Source: Onthophagus taurus (Eukaryota > Arthropoda > Insecta > Coleoptera > Scarabaeidae). Taken from it: 64,000 bases of DNA. The stretch spans positions 8,432,001 through 8,496,000 of the forward strand of contig NC_091976.1 in the NCBI RefSeq assembly GCF_036711975.1. Direction: 5' to 3'. A model generated the notes under the pieces. The model was not told the DNA's origin and did not search any database. It saw nothing but the letters and a program-made list of their open reading frames with translations. The number at the start of each line of letters is the position of its first letter. The first letter of the stretch is position 1. Shown here piece by piece: positions 11,096 through 21,970 of this stretch. The translations under genes and the position numbers were made by a program.

Positions 11096-11509
11096 CTATG
11101 AAACAGAAAAATAAAACCGTCGTTCTGAAATAATAGGATGCCGACGCAAAAAGCATTTATACCATTTTCTGCCTGGTCGGTTTTTGGTAAATTTATTAGG
11201 CCTATTTAATTTCTTTATTAACATTTGAACTGAATCCAAAAGTTGGAGTCTAGTTACAGGAAATCCGGCGTCGGCAACTGAACATATCCACTTTACCAAA
11301 ATTTCCTCTTCGTCCTTTGTAAGTGTTGTTTCGGGGCCCATTCGGCAATCTAGCTCATACTTTCCTTCTAGTTTGTATTTAATTGTAGTCCGAGGAACGT
11401 TAAAGTTTTTACTGGCAGCATTTACTGATGAACCACGCTTTACTGCCGCAATGGCATTTTGTAAATCTTCCAGGGAATATAATTTTAATTTTTTGTGTTG
11501 GCGCGGCAT
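11096..11509 (-). pseudogene. pogo/CENP-B-type transposase, N-terminal part
   Basis: The frame opens at ATG 11509 with a basic stretch and a Psq-type helix-turn-helix (AIAAVKRGSSVNAASKNFNVP, then RTTIKYKLEGK, about residues 17-50). A CENP-B/Tc5-type second DNA-binding domain follows (EEEILVKWICSVADAGFPV... about residues 68-130). Such pairs form the N-terminus of pogo/jerky transposases. The frame ends in unrelated residues after about 130 codons, and no DDE catalytic domain follows, so the gene is cut off at 11096. A full transposase would be about 400-550 residues. Confidence 0.7.
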
Positions 11510-11599
11510 TATTCTAAGAGAAAAAGATTGAAATAAGCGAAAAAATCGAAATGAGGTACAGTTTTATTTATTTTTAATAATTTATTGCGTCTGATGTTC

Positions 11600-12206
11600 C
11601 TGAAGTTGACATGTCACATGTTCTTATAGTTGGCAGGTATGTCAATTATTGGACCCGTCTGTCCTATATAACTCATTTAAACATATGTTGTCTTATACCA
11701 TTCACCAACTAATTTTACCTTGAAAATATAAAACGTTCGCGAAAATGGTATTGGTCCTTTAGTTGACACCACTGTCAAGTATAGGAACTTGTCTGGAAGC
11801 AACAGTTCTAATAGTTGACAACCCACCTATTCTAACCTCAAACATGATTTTAGTTTATAATGTTAATAAAAACATGTATGTATATGCCTTATAATTGTTA
11901 CTATACAGTAGGTAATATAGAAACAAACACAATAACATTGAAATAAATAATTTTTGCGTGTTACTTACCTTACACAAAACGCTAAATATCAGGAGATGTT
12001 CAATGAAGGTACTTACACTCGGAACTAATTTCGCGCCAATAGTTTCTATTGTGACCGATATTGCCAAATTTTTTTTTTTGCATGGAAGTACATACTTTAG
12101 AGACTAAAATAAGGTCGCATACATCAACCTATCATAAATACCATTCTTAATATCACGTTAACAAAACAAATTGTCAACTATTGGATCCCTGTCAACAATT
12201 GGGACA
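11600..12206. other. Cluster of GTTGAC-type motifs upstream of the pogo-like gene
   Basis: The box GTTGACA or close variants (TTGACAT, GTTGGC), in both orientations and often beside CAATA or CTATA, recurs near 11602, 11627, 11641, 11761, 11775, 11812, 12175 and 12192. It lies just upstream of the transposase start on its strand. Such repeats could be subterminal binding sites for the helix-turn-helix protein; this is inference from spacing and repetition. Confidence 0.4.
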
Positions 12207-12216
12207 CTCACCTTAC

Positions 12217-12282
12217 ATATTTTTAAAAATTTAATATTTTTTTAAAAATCATATTGATTGTTATGGAAACATTCATGGATGT
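12217..12282. repeat. Direct repeat flanking the 10.7-12.2 kb block, right copy
   Basis: Partner of 10612-10678; the last 30 bases are identical. Confidence 0.55.
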
Positions 12283-12598
12283 CACGAAATCAATGAAATG
12301 TTAAACAAGCGATAATACAAAGGTTCGTATTATCGTTCTCCATGGTTACGGCCAAATAACCGCTGAAATACTCGCAATTGACGGAAAACCGCGAATTCTT
12401 ATTGGCTGTTAACGATATGAGTGAAATAGTCAATAATCATTCATTTGCATTCTTGGAGTTTTTCGGATGCAACAAGCGTGTTCGGATGCGTCTCGACCGG
12501 CGAGACGATAGCAACAAACCGCTCAGCAACAAACTTTTTCCTTTATATTTTTTACCTACTTCTAGGGCCCATATCTTTGTTATCTAGAAAAATAGCGA

Positions 12599-13617
12599 AA
12601 AACTAAGCACACGGTTGGAAACCTTGGTCGTTTCTCTATCCTAAACCGAGTTTTCGTCCGCCCATATGTCGATAATAAGAGCAAGAAAAAATAAGAAACG
12701 TCGCGCTGCATTCAATTTACCTCAGAATTACCAAACTTCACGGCCTTGTGCAGCCGTTACCAGATGGAAATTCAATAAATGGTTTACGTATTTGGAAAGA
12801 GCTGACCCTGTACTATCTTATTCCGAGTTTTCGTCCGTCAATATCCGTCGGCGTCTGTAAAAAAACGCTCCTGAAAAGGAGCCTACAGTTGGCAACAAAC
12901 TTTACTTTTGTATTTCCATCTACGTACTTTTCGGCCGGATATCTTTGTTATTTATCGCGCTAGCGGAAAACTAAGCACACAGTTGGAAAGCTTGGCCGTT
13001 TCTCTATCTTAAACCGAGTTTTCGTCCGCCCATATGTCGATAATAAGAGCAAGAAAAAATAAGAAACGTCGCGCTGCATTCAATTTACCTCAGAATTACC
13101 AAACTTCACGGCCTTGTGCAGCCGTTACCAGATGGAAATTCAATAAATGGTTTACGTATTTGGAAAGAGCTGACCCTGGACTATCTTATTCCGAGTTTTC
13201 GTCCGTCAATATCCGTCGGCGTCTGTAAAAAAACGCTCCTGAAAAGGAGCCTACAGTTGGCAACAAACTTTACTTTTGTATTTCCATCTACGTACTTTTC
13301 GGCCGGATATCTTTGTTATTTATCGCGCTAGCGGAAAACTAAGCACACAGTTGGAAAGCTTGGCCGTTTCTCTATCTTAAACCGAGTTTTCGTCCGCCGA
13401 TATGTTGATAATGAGAGCAAGAAAAAATAAGAAACGTCGCGCTGCATTCAATTTACCTCAAAATTACCAAACTTCACGGCGTTGTGCAGCCGTTACCAGA
13501 TGGAAATTCAATAAATGGCTTATATATTCGGAAAGAGCTGACCTTGGACTATCTTATTCCGAGTTTTCGTCCGCCAATATCTATCAGCGTCTGTAAGAAA
13601 AACGCACCTGAAAAAGC
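12599..13617. repeat. 368-bp tandem repeat, about 2.8 copies
   Basis: The unit starting AACTAAGCACACRGTTGGAA recurs at about 12599, 12968 and 13336, exactly 368 bases apart. Units 1 and 2 are almost identical over the open stretch 12666-12860 versus 13034-13228, with a single coding difference. Unit 3 is more diverged and truncated. The 64-codon frames inside are a by-product of the repeat and not genes. Confidence 0.8.
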
Positions 13618-14096
13618 CCCTACCGATGAAAACACGCAAATATTTCTTGCACTAATAACTTTTCTATTTGACAGGGAGAAAACTCTACAACTGCTCTTTC
13701 CAACGATGTGTAACACACCGTAATCACACGTTTGCACAATCCTTTTTTCTGACTATGAACTACCTAAATCACGAATTTTTGCCGCAGCTAAACCACGCTT
13801 AGGTCAATAACTAACTCTCTTGTATGACGGGGAGAAAACTCTAGAACTATATTCATCTTATGGGAAATTTTCTGCTCTTTCCAACGGTGTCCGACGCACT
13901 TCGCTTACGCGTTTGCATACGCGTTTTTTAAATTGATGAACTGAGTTAAAATGCAAAGTTGGTAAAGTTACCAGATTCAAAACCATCAAAACACAATTCA
14001 ACAATTCGAGTCTAAAATCACTCAAATTCTTCCAGATTCTGATAAAATAGGTGTAACATGAAATAATCTTTCCTTTTTGAACAGTTCAACATGTTT

Positions 14097-14335
14097 CTAA
14101 ACGTAAAACTAAAACTAGAACTAACACTAGCACTATCACTAGAACTAACACTAGACCTAGAACTAGAAACTTTCGGGTTCGCTTCCAACTTGTTTTCTGA
14201 AGAAGATTGCAACATGGCACCCGAAACGTCAAACATTTTTTCAAAAAACGCACGGCTCAACCCGAAAGTTTCTAGTTCTAGGTCTAGTGTTAGTTGTAGT
14301 GATAGTGCTAGTGTTAGTTTTAGTTTTATTAACAT
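14097..14335. repeat. Palindrome built from CTAGAA/CTAACA hexamers
   Basis: A run of ACTAGA, ACTAAC and ACTAGC hexamers at 14102-14172 is mirrored inversely at 14262-14330. The arms continue through a GAAACTTTCGGGTT block. The roughly 90-base centre contains CTGAAGA (near 14198) and CGAAACGTC (near 14222), a spacing reminiscent of hammerhead cores. Confidence 0.6.
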
Positions 14336-15409
14336 CGGCCGTGAAAGCCTTCGTACATATATGTTTTTAAACGGTTTTAAATAAATTAAGAGTGAATGAA
14401 AAATTATCTGTCAACATGAAATGAAGTTAGAATTCTTTCTCGAGTAAAACTTTGTTCCAATTTTTCCTTCATCAAATAAGAAAGTTAGGGTAAGAAGTGA
14501 TTGCGTTCTGCTACCTGTAGGTTGTCTTTCAGGTGCGTTTCTTTTACAGACGCCGGCAGATATTGACGGCATCTGTAAATGAAAACTCGAAATAAGACAG
14601 GCCAAGGTTAGCTCTTTTCGAATATGTAAACCATTTGTTGAATTTCCTTCTATTAACGGCTGCAAATTTTTCGCTATTTTTCTAGATAACGAAAATATTG
14701 GACCGAAAAGTAGACCGAAATACAAGGGGAAAGTTTGTTGCTGGGCTGAAAAACGATTGTGCAAACGTGTGATTGAGATGTGTTACATACCGTTGAAAAG
14801 AGCAGAAAATTTCCCATAAGATGAATATAGTTCTAGAGTTTTCTCCCCGTCATATAAGAGAGTTATTGACCCAAGCGTGGTTTAGCCGCGGTAAAAATTC
14901 GTGGCAGCGTGACGTTTCTTATTTTTTCTTGCTCTTATTATCAACATATCGGCGGAGGAAAATAGCGGTTTAAGACAGAGAAACGACCAAGCTTTCCAAC
15001 CGTGTGCTTAGTTTTTCGCTATCTTTCTAAACAACAAAGATATGGGCCCTAGAAGTAGGTGGAAATATAAAGGAAAAAGTTTGTTGCTGGGCGGTTTGTT
15101 GCTATCGTCTCGCCGGTTGCGTCTCGTGCAGTTTGTTCTTTATGGTATTTTTTTCGTGGTAAAAAGTTTGCGAAGTGGTGTTTAATTAGTGTTGACACAC
15201 TCGTGATAACATTCTTTCGTTTTTTACCGGTTGTATATCTTTCGTTAGTGCATGTATCTCCAATTATTTAATTTTATTGTCGGTATCAATTTGTTCGCAT
15301 AAAAAACTAGTTTTTCCGATGCCTTCAAAACAGTGCGGGTCTTGCGGACAGCTGGTGGGGAGAAATAAAGCGGGAATTGACTGCGTGTCCTGCGATGTTT
15401 GGTTTCACG

Positions 15410-17871
15410 CACAGAGTATACAGAGGCCGGACTCCGGCTAATAAATTGGCACTCCTATCTATCCTTGTTCAACTAATGAAAACTTCGTATGATACTTTCT
15501 CTCTCACATAAACTGAATCGATGTAGATGGCGCAATGGTCGCGTTACAGTAGTATTTAAAGAAACCAATAGATGGCACCATTTATTTCAAAATTTTTAAG
15601 TCGTAAACTCGTAAAGTTTAAAGAAGGCAATAGATGGCGCCATGTATTTCAAGTCGTAAATATGTAAATCCCAGAGCTACGTCCAGTTGGTCCAGTTCTA
15701 TCAGAACTTGCGTGACTTGCTTATTCAGCCATTTAAAAATTTGTATCTACTTCATCAATCTTTTATCTGTGTCTTGTTTAATTATTGTGTAGTTTTGCCT
15801 ATTTATCGTTTGATTATTACATAGATTTGTTTAGTAGTTTATTTGTTTGTATACGTTAGTTTTCATTAGTTTATTACCATAGTTCGTTATCTTAGAATTA
15901 GTTAGTTTTTAAGGCCTAGTCGAGTTTTATAGTAGAATTTAGTTGTAATGGATAGGAATTGCTACATTTGCGGACGTTCGGTAGAGGAAGTGGTTAAATT
16001 ATTTTCTTTTCCATTAAATATCAATAAGTAAATTTATAAATTTAAGTTAGATAGATTTTTTGTACTAAATGAAAATCTACTTTAATATTTTAGACAGCGA
16101 TCATGGAATGAGTGTCTTGGTGTACCAGCAGAAAACACATATTCTAGACGAATGAGAATTTGCAACAATCATTTTACAATGGAAAGCTTTATGTTGAATA
16201 AGACCCCCTTGACCTTAAAAAGAGATGCAAAGCCTTTAAGAGTGATCATGAATGTAAATTCTAATTTCTTACTTCTAATTGCTTCCATTTACTTTTAGAA
16301 TTAAATTTACAGTTCTAATGACATTTTCTTTATTTAGGAAGCACACATTGTAACGAGTGAATCGCTTAGACAGCCTGAACTGGAGCAAGATAATTTAACG
16401 GATTCTGTCATAGTAAGTTTTACTTTTATTTTCACTTTAGCAGTAACATTGATAGGATACCATATTATGCTGAGAGCTGTCAGAAATAAATATTAATTAA
16501 TTTCTGTGCTGGTTATTGTTATTTTTTAATACATTATCACTTTTTACTGAAGAAGGTTTTTTTACTTTGTAATGTAGGTGGGCATTTAACAATAATAATA
16601 ATACATGTTTATTGATGATGCAACAAAAGTGCAACAAACTAAAAAAATATATATTTAAGTAAATAAAATCATGATCACTGTAAAATTATCAACAAAAACG
16701 ACCGGATTTGTGTATAAAATAACACTTTGTATATTTATAGGAGTTAAATATAACAAAAGACGCTGCCATACCTTCCTCCGCTACAAATCCAACAACAGAG
16801 TCAGTATTTAAGAAGAGCCAGTCTAGTGCAACAATCAAAGAAAAATCACTGCGACGAATTTTAAAGAAGAAAGAGAAACAGATCCGGAGACTTAAAAAGA
16901 ATTATGAAAATAAAACCACATTAGAACCACTGAGAGATATGTTAAGCACACCAGAATGTGTCTGCCTGAAGAAGTATTAACTACAAATGCCATTCAAGAC
17001 TTAATTTTGTTCCTTTTTGTTTTGTTTTAATTCTTGTGTGGTCGCTCTGTTACTTTATTCTACTCACTGAAATATTGTTCCTTTTTGCTTTGTTTTAATT
17101 CTCGTCTTGGTCGCTATGTTATAATTTATTCTGGTCACTGAAATATTGTTCTAATTGATACGAACAGAGACAAATAAAAAGAAATATTAAAGTTTATATA
17201 AATTCTTAATTTGAAAACAATAATTACTTTATAAGTAAAACAACATTTTATCATTAATTCTGTCTACTGCTCGTTTTCGCTGTAATACTTTTAATTTTAG
17301 TCGCTTTGTAGAATTTTTTTATTCTGGCTGTCTTAAATCTGTTGTTTGCAACTGCAATTTGTATTCCTAAATTTGTCTAGAAATTTATTTGACTTATGGT
17401 ATGTTAGAGTTTTTAATGGGTTTTCCTCTAGCCTTGAAGCAAATGCTTTACCATTGTACAAAAACGCCCCCATGAGCATGAAAATGATTAAATGTAAATA
17501 TTTGTCTATAAATATACATAGATTTGTTCTTCTGAAGTTTGCATTTTTATTTAATTATATTTTATTAGTTTTTTTTAATAACAAGTTCAAAAAATCACTG
17601 TTTTTATCTTACAACTTGTTCAAGTTTTGAGATGAAAATTTTTGATTTTTTGGAACTTGTTATTAAAAAAAATTTTAAAGAGTAATGAGATTTATATTCA
17701 AACGAGCATTCAAATTCCCGCTCGTATTTATCGATCGACTACACTACCGCCATCTACATCGATTCAGTTTATGTGAGAGAGAAAGTACCATACGAAGTTT
17801 TCATTAGTTAAACAAGGATAGATAGGAGTGCCACTTTTATTAGCCGGAGTCCGGCCTCTGTATACTCTGTG
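15410..17871. mobile_element. P-like (THAP-bearing) DNA transposon, copy 2
   Basis: Same CACAGAGTATACAGAGGCC ends as copy 1. A perfect 8-bp duplication GTTTCACG lies at 15402-15409 and 17872-17879. It was inserted within the zinc-finger codons of LINE A ORF1, so the empty site can be read directly. Copies 1 and 2 are nearly identical along their whole length, indicating recent common activity. The encoded gene is intact in this copy. Confidence 0.85.
15948..16980 (+). CDS. THAP plus coiled-coil protein, 184 aa, four exons (intact)
   Basis: Exons 15948-16027, 16094-16253, 16338-16412 and 16741-16980 join without a stop until TAA at 16978-16980; all introns have GT donors and AG acceptors. Residues 1-75 form a THAP domain: C-Y-I-C at 5-8, F-P at 22-23, W at 31, then C-N-N-H-F near 53-57. 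Residues about 140-165 are a highly charged coiled coil (RRILKKKEKQIRRLKK). No RNase H-type catalytic core follows. In Drosophila P elements, truncated proteins with only THAP and zipper regions repress transposition. By analogy this product could bind the element's own ends and act as a repressor, but that is inference. Splicing is predicted by eye. Confidence 0.65.
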
Positions 17872-18545
17872 GTTTCACGCCAAATGCGTGTAGCTCTCCA
17901 AAGCTGCGGTCTCGGCGCTCTCCGCCCCAGGTTCGTCATGGCAATGTCCTAGTTGCCGCCCGTCTTCTAATCGTAGGAGAACTATGTTGCCGCATGACTT
18001 CGATAATCGATGTATGGCCTCCACTCCGACAATCGAGGCTGTTTACGAGATGGTTAGCGAGATACGTTCGGAGGTTAGATCTATGAAAACTAAAAATGAT
18101 GAGCTAATGACCTCGGTTCAATTCTGCAGCGATCAAATATCTGATTTCGAAAAACTTCTCAAAGAAAAGTGCATGGTTATTGATAGTCTTTCCTCCGATA
18201 ATGTATAATTGAGGAAACAGGTCGACACCTTGTCGGTTAGAGTTGCGGACTTGGAACAGTATTCCAGACGTAACAATCTGGACATACAGGGCGTGCCTGA
18301 GGCGGCCAACGAAAACATTATCGATGTTATAAATAAAATTAGCGGCTTTCTCGGGGTTCCGTTAAAATCTGATGATATTGATGCTATATATCGAGTACCT
18401 CACATTGGCGATGTGAGTCGGCCAAAGAACATCGTCGTGAGTTTCTGCAATCGCACCAAACGCGATTCTTTACTCGTCGCTGCCATTGCCAAGAAGCGCT
18501 CTCTTCCTAAGGGTTCCCGTCCGGGATTTTTGATTGATGGCCTAT

Positions 18546-19205
18546 ACAGGGTGATTCAAAAAACCGCTGACAGACTTCTAGGGCAGGTAGTACACCAAAA
18601 ATATAACATGAAAAGTCCTAATATACATGGGGTCGCAAATGTCTCCTTAACGAGATATAGGGGGTCAAAGTTTCTTTAAAATTAAACATTATCTACAATA
18701 AAAAGCCTTTCTTTAAAAATATTGTCAACGCCATTGCTAATTTTGTCAAACTGGCAGTATTTTCGTGTAAAGTGATCAATTATCTATCAATAGGTCTCTT
18801 ACAAAACTTCGATCAAAGCAATAGTTTTTAAGAAAAACACGATTGTAGAAAATTTGGAGAGCTCTAAGGAGAGCCAAGCGATCACTCTTAAAATCCCGCA
18901 CGAACTGTCTATCAATTTTTTAGTCACTTACGCTTCTAAATTTTTTAATAATTTTATTGGTTTATGGTTCCTAAACTTTAACCAATGAAAATTAGTAGCA
19001 TTTCCGCCTATTAAATCTAGGGTTATTGCTCGCGATAACGACGATGGACGTCGTCGTTATTGCGACATTATCGATTGCTTAACAATCGAACTGTATCATG
19101 TTCCGTCTATCCATTTCCTCACATCGAATTTCCTGTCTCAAATTACTCTTAACTTAAATCGAAACTTATAATAATTAATAACCAATTCATTAATAGAATT
19201 ATTTC
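18546..19205. other. Unidentified insertion in LINE A ORF1
   Basis: The ORF1 frame stops at FLIDGL and resumes at YYNLTVANKKLF about 660 bases later. The left edge begins TATACAGGGTGATTCAAAAA, a start typical of insect Tc1/mariner-type MITEs, but no inverse partner is visible on the right. A hairpin (CGCGATAACGACGA at 19031-19044 with TCGTCGTTATTGCG at 19051-19064) lies inside. Confidence 0.45.
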
Positions 19206-19383
19206 TAGATTATTACAACCTTACTGTAGCGAATAAAAAACTGTTCGGCGCCGCTAGGGCCACGGCTAAAGGAAATGGTTATAAATATGTCTGGACGCGC
19301 AATTGTAAAATTCTTGTCCGTAAAAACGACAGTAGCCGTGTTATCCAGATTAATTCCGACGGAGACTTGCGCAAACTACAGTA
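19206..19383 (+). pseudogene. LINE A ORF1, C-terminal end
   Basis: Reads YYNLTVANKKLFGAARATAK, then GYKYVWTRNCKILVRKND and IQINSDGDLRKLQ before TAG. This is the conserved end of LINE ORF1 proteins (RNA-binding C-terminal domain); compare YKFVWFKGDVIRVRK at the end of LINE D ORF1. It completes the ORF1 interrupted at 18543. Confidence 0.65.
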
Positions 19384-19392
19384 GCTCTCTTC

Positions 19393-21282
19393 ATGTATAA
19401 ACAACTTAGATATTTTCTAACTCGCAATGGCGCAACTAAATTCATTTCCCTCTACTATCAAAACATACGCGGCTTACGCAGTAAAGGTACTATTTTCTAT
19501 ACAAACCTACTAAGTGCGGATTTGGATGTTGTCTGTCTCACGGAGACTTGGCTTTGTCCCGGAATTGAATCTGCAGAGTATTTTCCCGATTCATATGTGA
19601 CTTACAGACATGACCGACACATGAATGATGATTCGGGTGCTCGACGTCGAGGTGGTGTTATTGGCTGTGTCGAAAATGATCTCCAGTGCGGAACGACCGG
19701 GTTTGTTCGCGGACGTTGAAGCAGTGTATGTTGCGTTATCTAATGGCTCTTCAGTGCTTAATATATGCTGTGTTTATATTCCGCCGTGTGACAATGTTGC
19801 ACTCTCGCGATTTTCCCGGTCCTTAGTTGATGTAATTGAGCGACACCCCAATGATGGTTTTCTCATTTGTGGTGGTTTCAATATCCCGAAAATCTGGTGG
19901 TCTTTTGACCCCGTTCGCCGTTACTGTGTCCCGTCCAGGGCAACTTCTGCAAGAGCTACAGAGTTCTTGGACTCCGTCTCCTTGGCTGGTTTATCCCAAT
20001 TAAATCATCATTGTAATGACTTTGGTAACATTCTTGATCTTGTTTTTTCCTGTAATGTATTTCATTGCGAGGTGGATTTGGGTGATCATGCTTTGGTGTC
20101 GGAGGACCGTGCTCATACTACGCTAGATATATCATGCAAATTCTTAATTCCTAGAAATTTATCCCACTGTAGTGAACCAATATATAAGTTTAAAAAGGCA
20201 TTATTTGATCAAATCACTGCCCTGGCGGGATTGTCTGAGCGGTGGAACCGTGGACGAGGCTGTTACTTATTTTCACGAAGTGCTATCTGACGCTTTTAAA
20301 CTACTCGTAAACTATTCGTACCGCGCAAACGAGTCTTCGGGCTCGGTTTTCCGTACTGGTTCTCGATAGATACCACTATAAAAATAATTCGTGAAAAACG
20401 TAAGATGCACAAGAAGTGGAAGCGGTATAGAAATCGATTCGACTATTTAACTTTTTCCCTTTTGAGGGGTCGCTCAAAGTTCCTTGTCGATCGTGATTAC
20501 CGCAATTTTATTGTTAGTGCTGAGAGCAGTATACGGCATGATCCCAAAAGGTTTTGGTCATTTGTTAGAGCTAAGCGCGCGACAAGTGACTTGCCTGCAG
20601 ACGTTACGTTTGCCGGTGTCACTGCTACCGATGGTGCGCATATCTGCGACCTTTTTTCTCGTTACTTCGGCTCAGTGTTTAATGCTTCGCGGACCTCGAG
20701 CAGCAGCAATGGCTCCCGTTGTGGTGGCCCGCGTTTTTGCGACCTGCCTCTACAATTCGAGCAGGTTGAGAACTTGAAAGCTCTTAGAGCCGTTAACCCT
20801 TCCGGAGGGTCACGTGGTGACGGTATACCTCTTATTATAATAAAAAATTGTTGTGAATCTCTTAGTGAACCGTTATCAATCCTGTTCAATAGATCTCTGA
20901 AAGGCTGTATCTTCCCGCTAATTTGGAAGCAGGCCTCTGTGGTGCCTATTTTTAAATCTGGCTGTAGAAGCTTGGTCAAAAACCAATTTCTTTGTTGCCC
21001 TTTTTCGGCAAGATCCTTGAGAGCTTAATTTACAAACCTATTTTTTACACTGTAAAAAATATTTTGGACCCTCGACTACACGGTTTTTTTTGCTGGTCGT
21101 TCGGTAGAGACCAATCTTCTCGAATATACTAATTACATTTTGCATTCTTTCGATGACAACTGCCAGGTGGACTCTGTATACATTGATTTTAATAAAGCTT
21201 TTGATAAAGTTGATCATCTGCTCTTACTACAAAAAATTGAACATGTTGGTATACCCTACAGCATTCAACAGTGGCTTGCTTC
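19393..21282 (+). pseudogene. LINE A ORF2: endonuclease and N-terminal half of reverse transcriptase
   Basis: The apurinic-type endonuclease starts with FISLYYQNIRGLRSKG and CLTETWL (metal-binding N and E) at 19440-19560. It continues after a frameshift near 19690 with the VYIPP, GGFNIP and (weakly) SEDRAH segments; the usual G-D-F and S-D-H are altered. Reverse-transcriptase N-terminus follows: RFWSFVRAKR near 20550, VPIFKSG near 20945 and YIDFNKAFDKVDH near 21180. The frame is broken at least four times. The palm is cut at 21282 before the GVPQG and YADD motifs, which reappear at 27430 after the composite insertion. Confidence 0.7.
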
Positions 21283-21894
21283 TGTGGTGAGGCCGCCTCT
21301 GAACGATCTCGACCTTTGGTAATACCGCTGTCACCAGATACAGTATTTCGCGCTTCCTAACTCTTAGTCTGAAAGACCTCTAATTGATCTCAGCAAATCA
21401 ATCAAAACTAAATGACAAGCGCGCGGTCACTATTTCAGAACCATGGGTTCTTGCACTAGGGCTCTGTCAGGAAAAGGGGAAAAGGGAAAATCAAAAGACA
21501 AGTGTTCTAACCACACTTAAACTATATTAACAAAATAACAAGAAATAATTGACAATGAACAAAATGAAGCTTAAAATCTACCTACGTTTATTTACGACCC
21601 GACATTACTTAAAAAGAGATATTTCTGAATCTAACCCCGACAGCTAATTCTCGTTGACAGATAGGTGATAACGCACACTGGCAAAGGTGAAGGTTTCAAT
21701 ACCAAACTTACACCAAATCCCCAATAAAAACACAAATTACCGACACGACCCGGATGCCCGAAGTGCAAAGAATGTTTACAATTGAAACTAAGTCACAGTT
21801 CTCGATATGCGATGAAACTTAGAATTGGCGTTAAAGCGAATTCTAAGTTGCTATCTAACGGAGCGCTGACGACGTTTCGACTCAAAAATCTCTT

Positions 21895-21970
21895 AAGGTG
21901 TGTCCAGACATTGCGCGGCAATAGCGCGCGGCGTGCCGCGCATATGCCGCGCAATGTCTGGACACATCTT
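21895..21970. repeat. 76-base near-perfect GC-rich palindrome
   Basis: AAGGTGTGTCCAGACATTGC at 21895 is mirrored by GCAATGTCTGGACACATCTT ending at 21970. The pairing includes the adjacent GCGGCA/TGCCGC, and the centre is itself GCGC-rich. The whole may be a minimal MITE reduced to its two ends. It stands out from its AT-rich surroundings. Confidence 0.65.

Larger units (their letters stand above)
12496..15117. mobile_element. Mutator-like foldback element, non-autonomous
   Basis: Ends beginning ACCGGCGAGACGATAGCAAC are inverted over about 212 bp (12496-12708 and 14905-15117). A perfect 9-bp duplication, TGCGTCTCG, lies outside at 12487-12495 and 15118-15126. Long inverted repeats plus a 9-bp duplication fit the Mutator superfamily. 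Removing one duplication and the element rejoins the LINE A leader. The inside has a 368-bp tandem repeat in one arm, a single diverged unit in the other, and a central palindrome. No transposase is encoded. The outer TIR is shared with the 106-bp element at 45329-45434. Confidence 0.75.
15319..18543 (+). pseudogene. LINE A ORF1: PHD-like finger and coiled coil, interrupted
   Basis: ATG at 15319 starts a zinc finger with C-G-S-C, C-V-S-C and W-F-H residues in the first 30 codons. The P-like element splits it after F-H; downstream the frame resumes at K-C-V (17880) and ends the finger with C-P-S-C (near 17952). A TAG follows K-C-V. The frame at 17984-18208 and, after a TAA, 18209-18543 carries a coiled coil and the LEQYSRRNNLDIQGVPE motif. 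That motif is usual in nucleic-acid-binding ORF1 proteins of insect CR1/Jockey LINEs. The segment ends at FLIDGL, where an unrelated sequence begins. ORF1p normally coats LINE RNA. Confidence 0.65.

Noticed and set aside
12666-13596. Three similar 64-codon frames suggesting a gene family
   Set aside because: They recur exactly every 368 bases because the DNA is a tandem repeat; no start context or family match.
12599-13617. CRISPR-like regular spacing
   Set aside because: The whole 368-bp unit repeats without unique spacers, and the genome is eukaryotic.
14195-14235. Hammerhead ribozyme in the palindrome centre
   Set aside because: Not listed as an RNA gene because stem II pairs only partly and stem III would have no loop; mentioned as a finding only.
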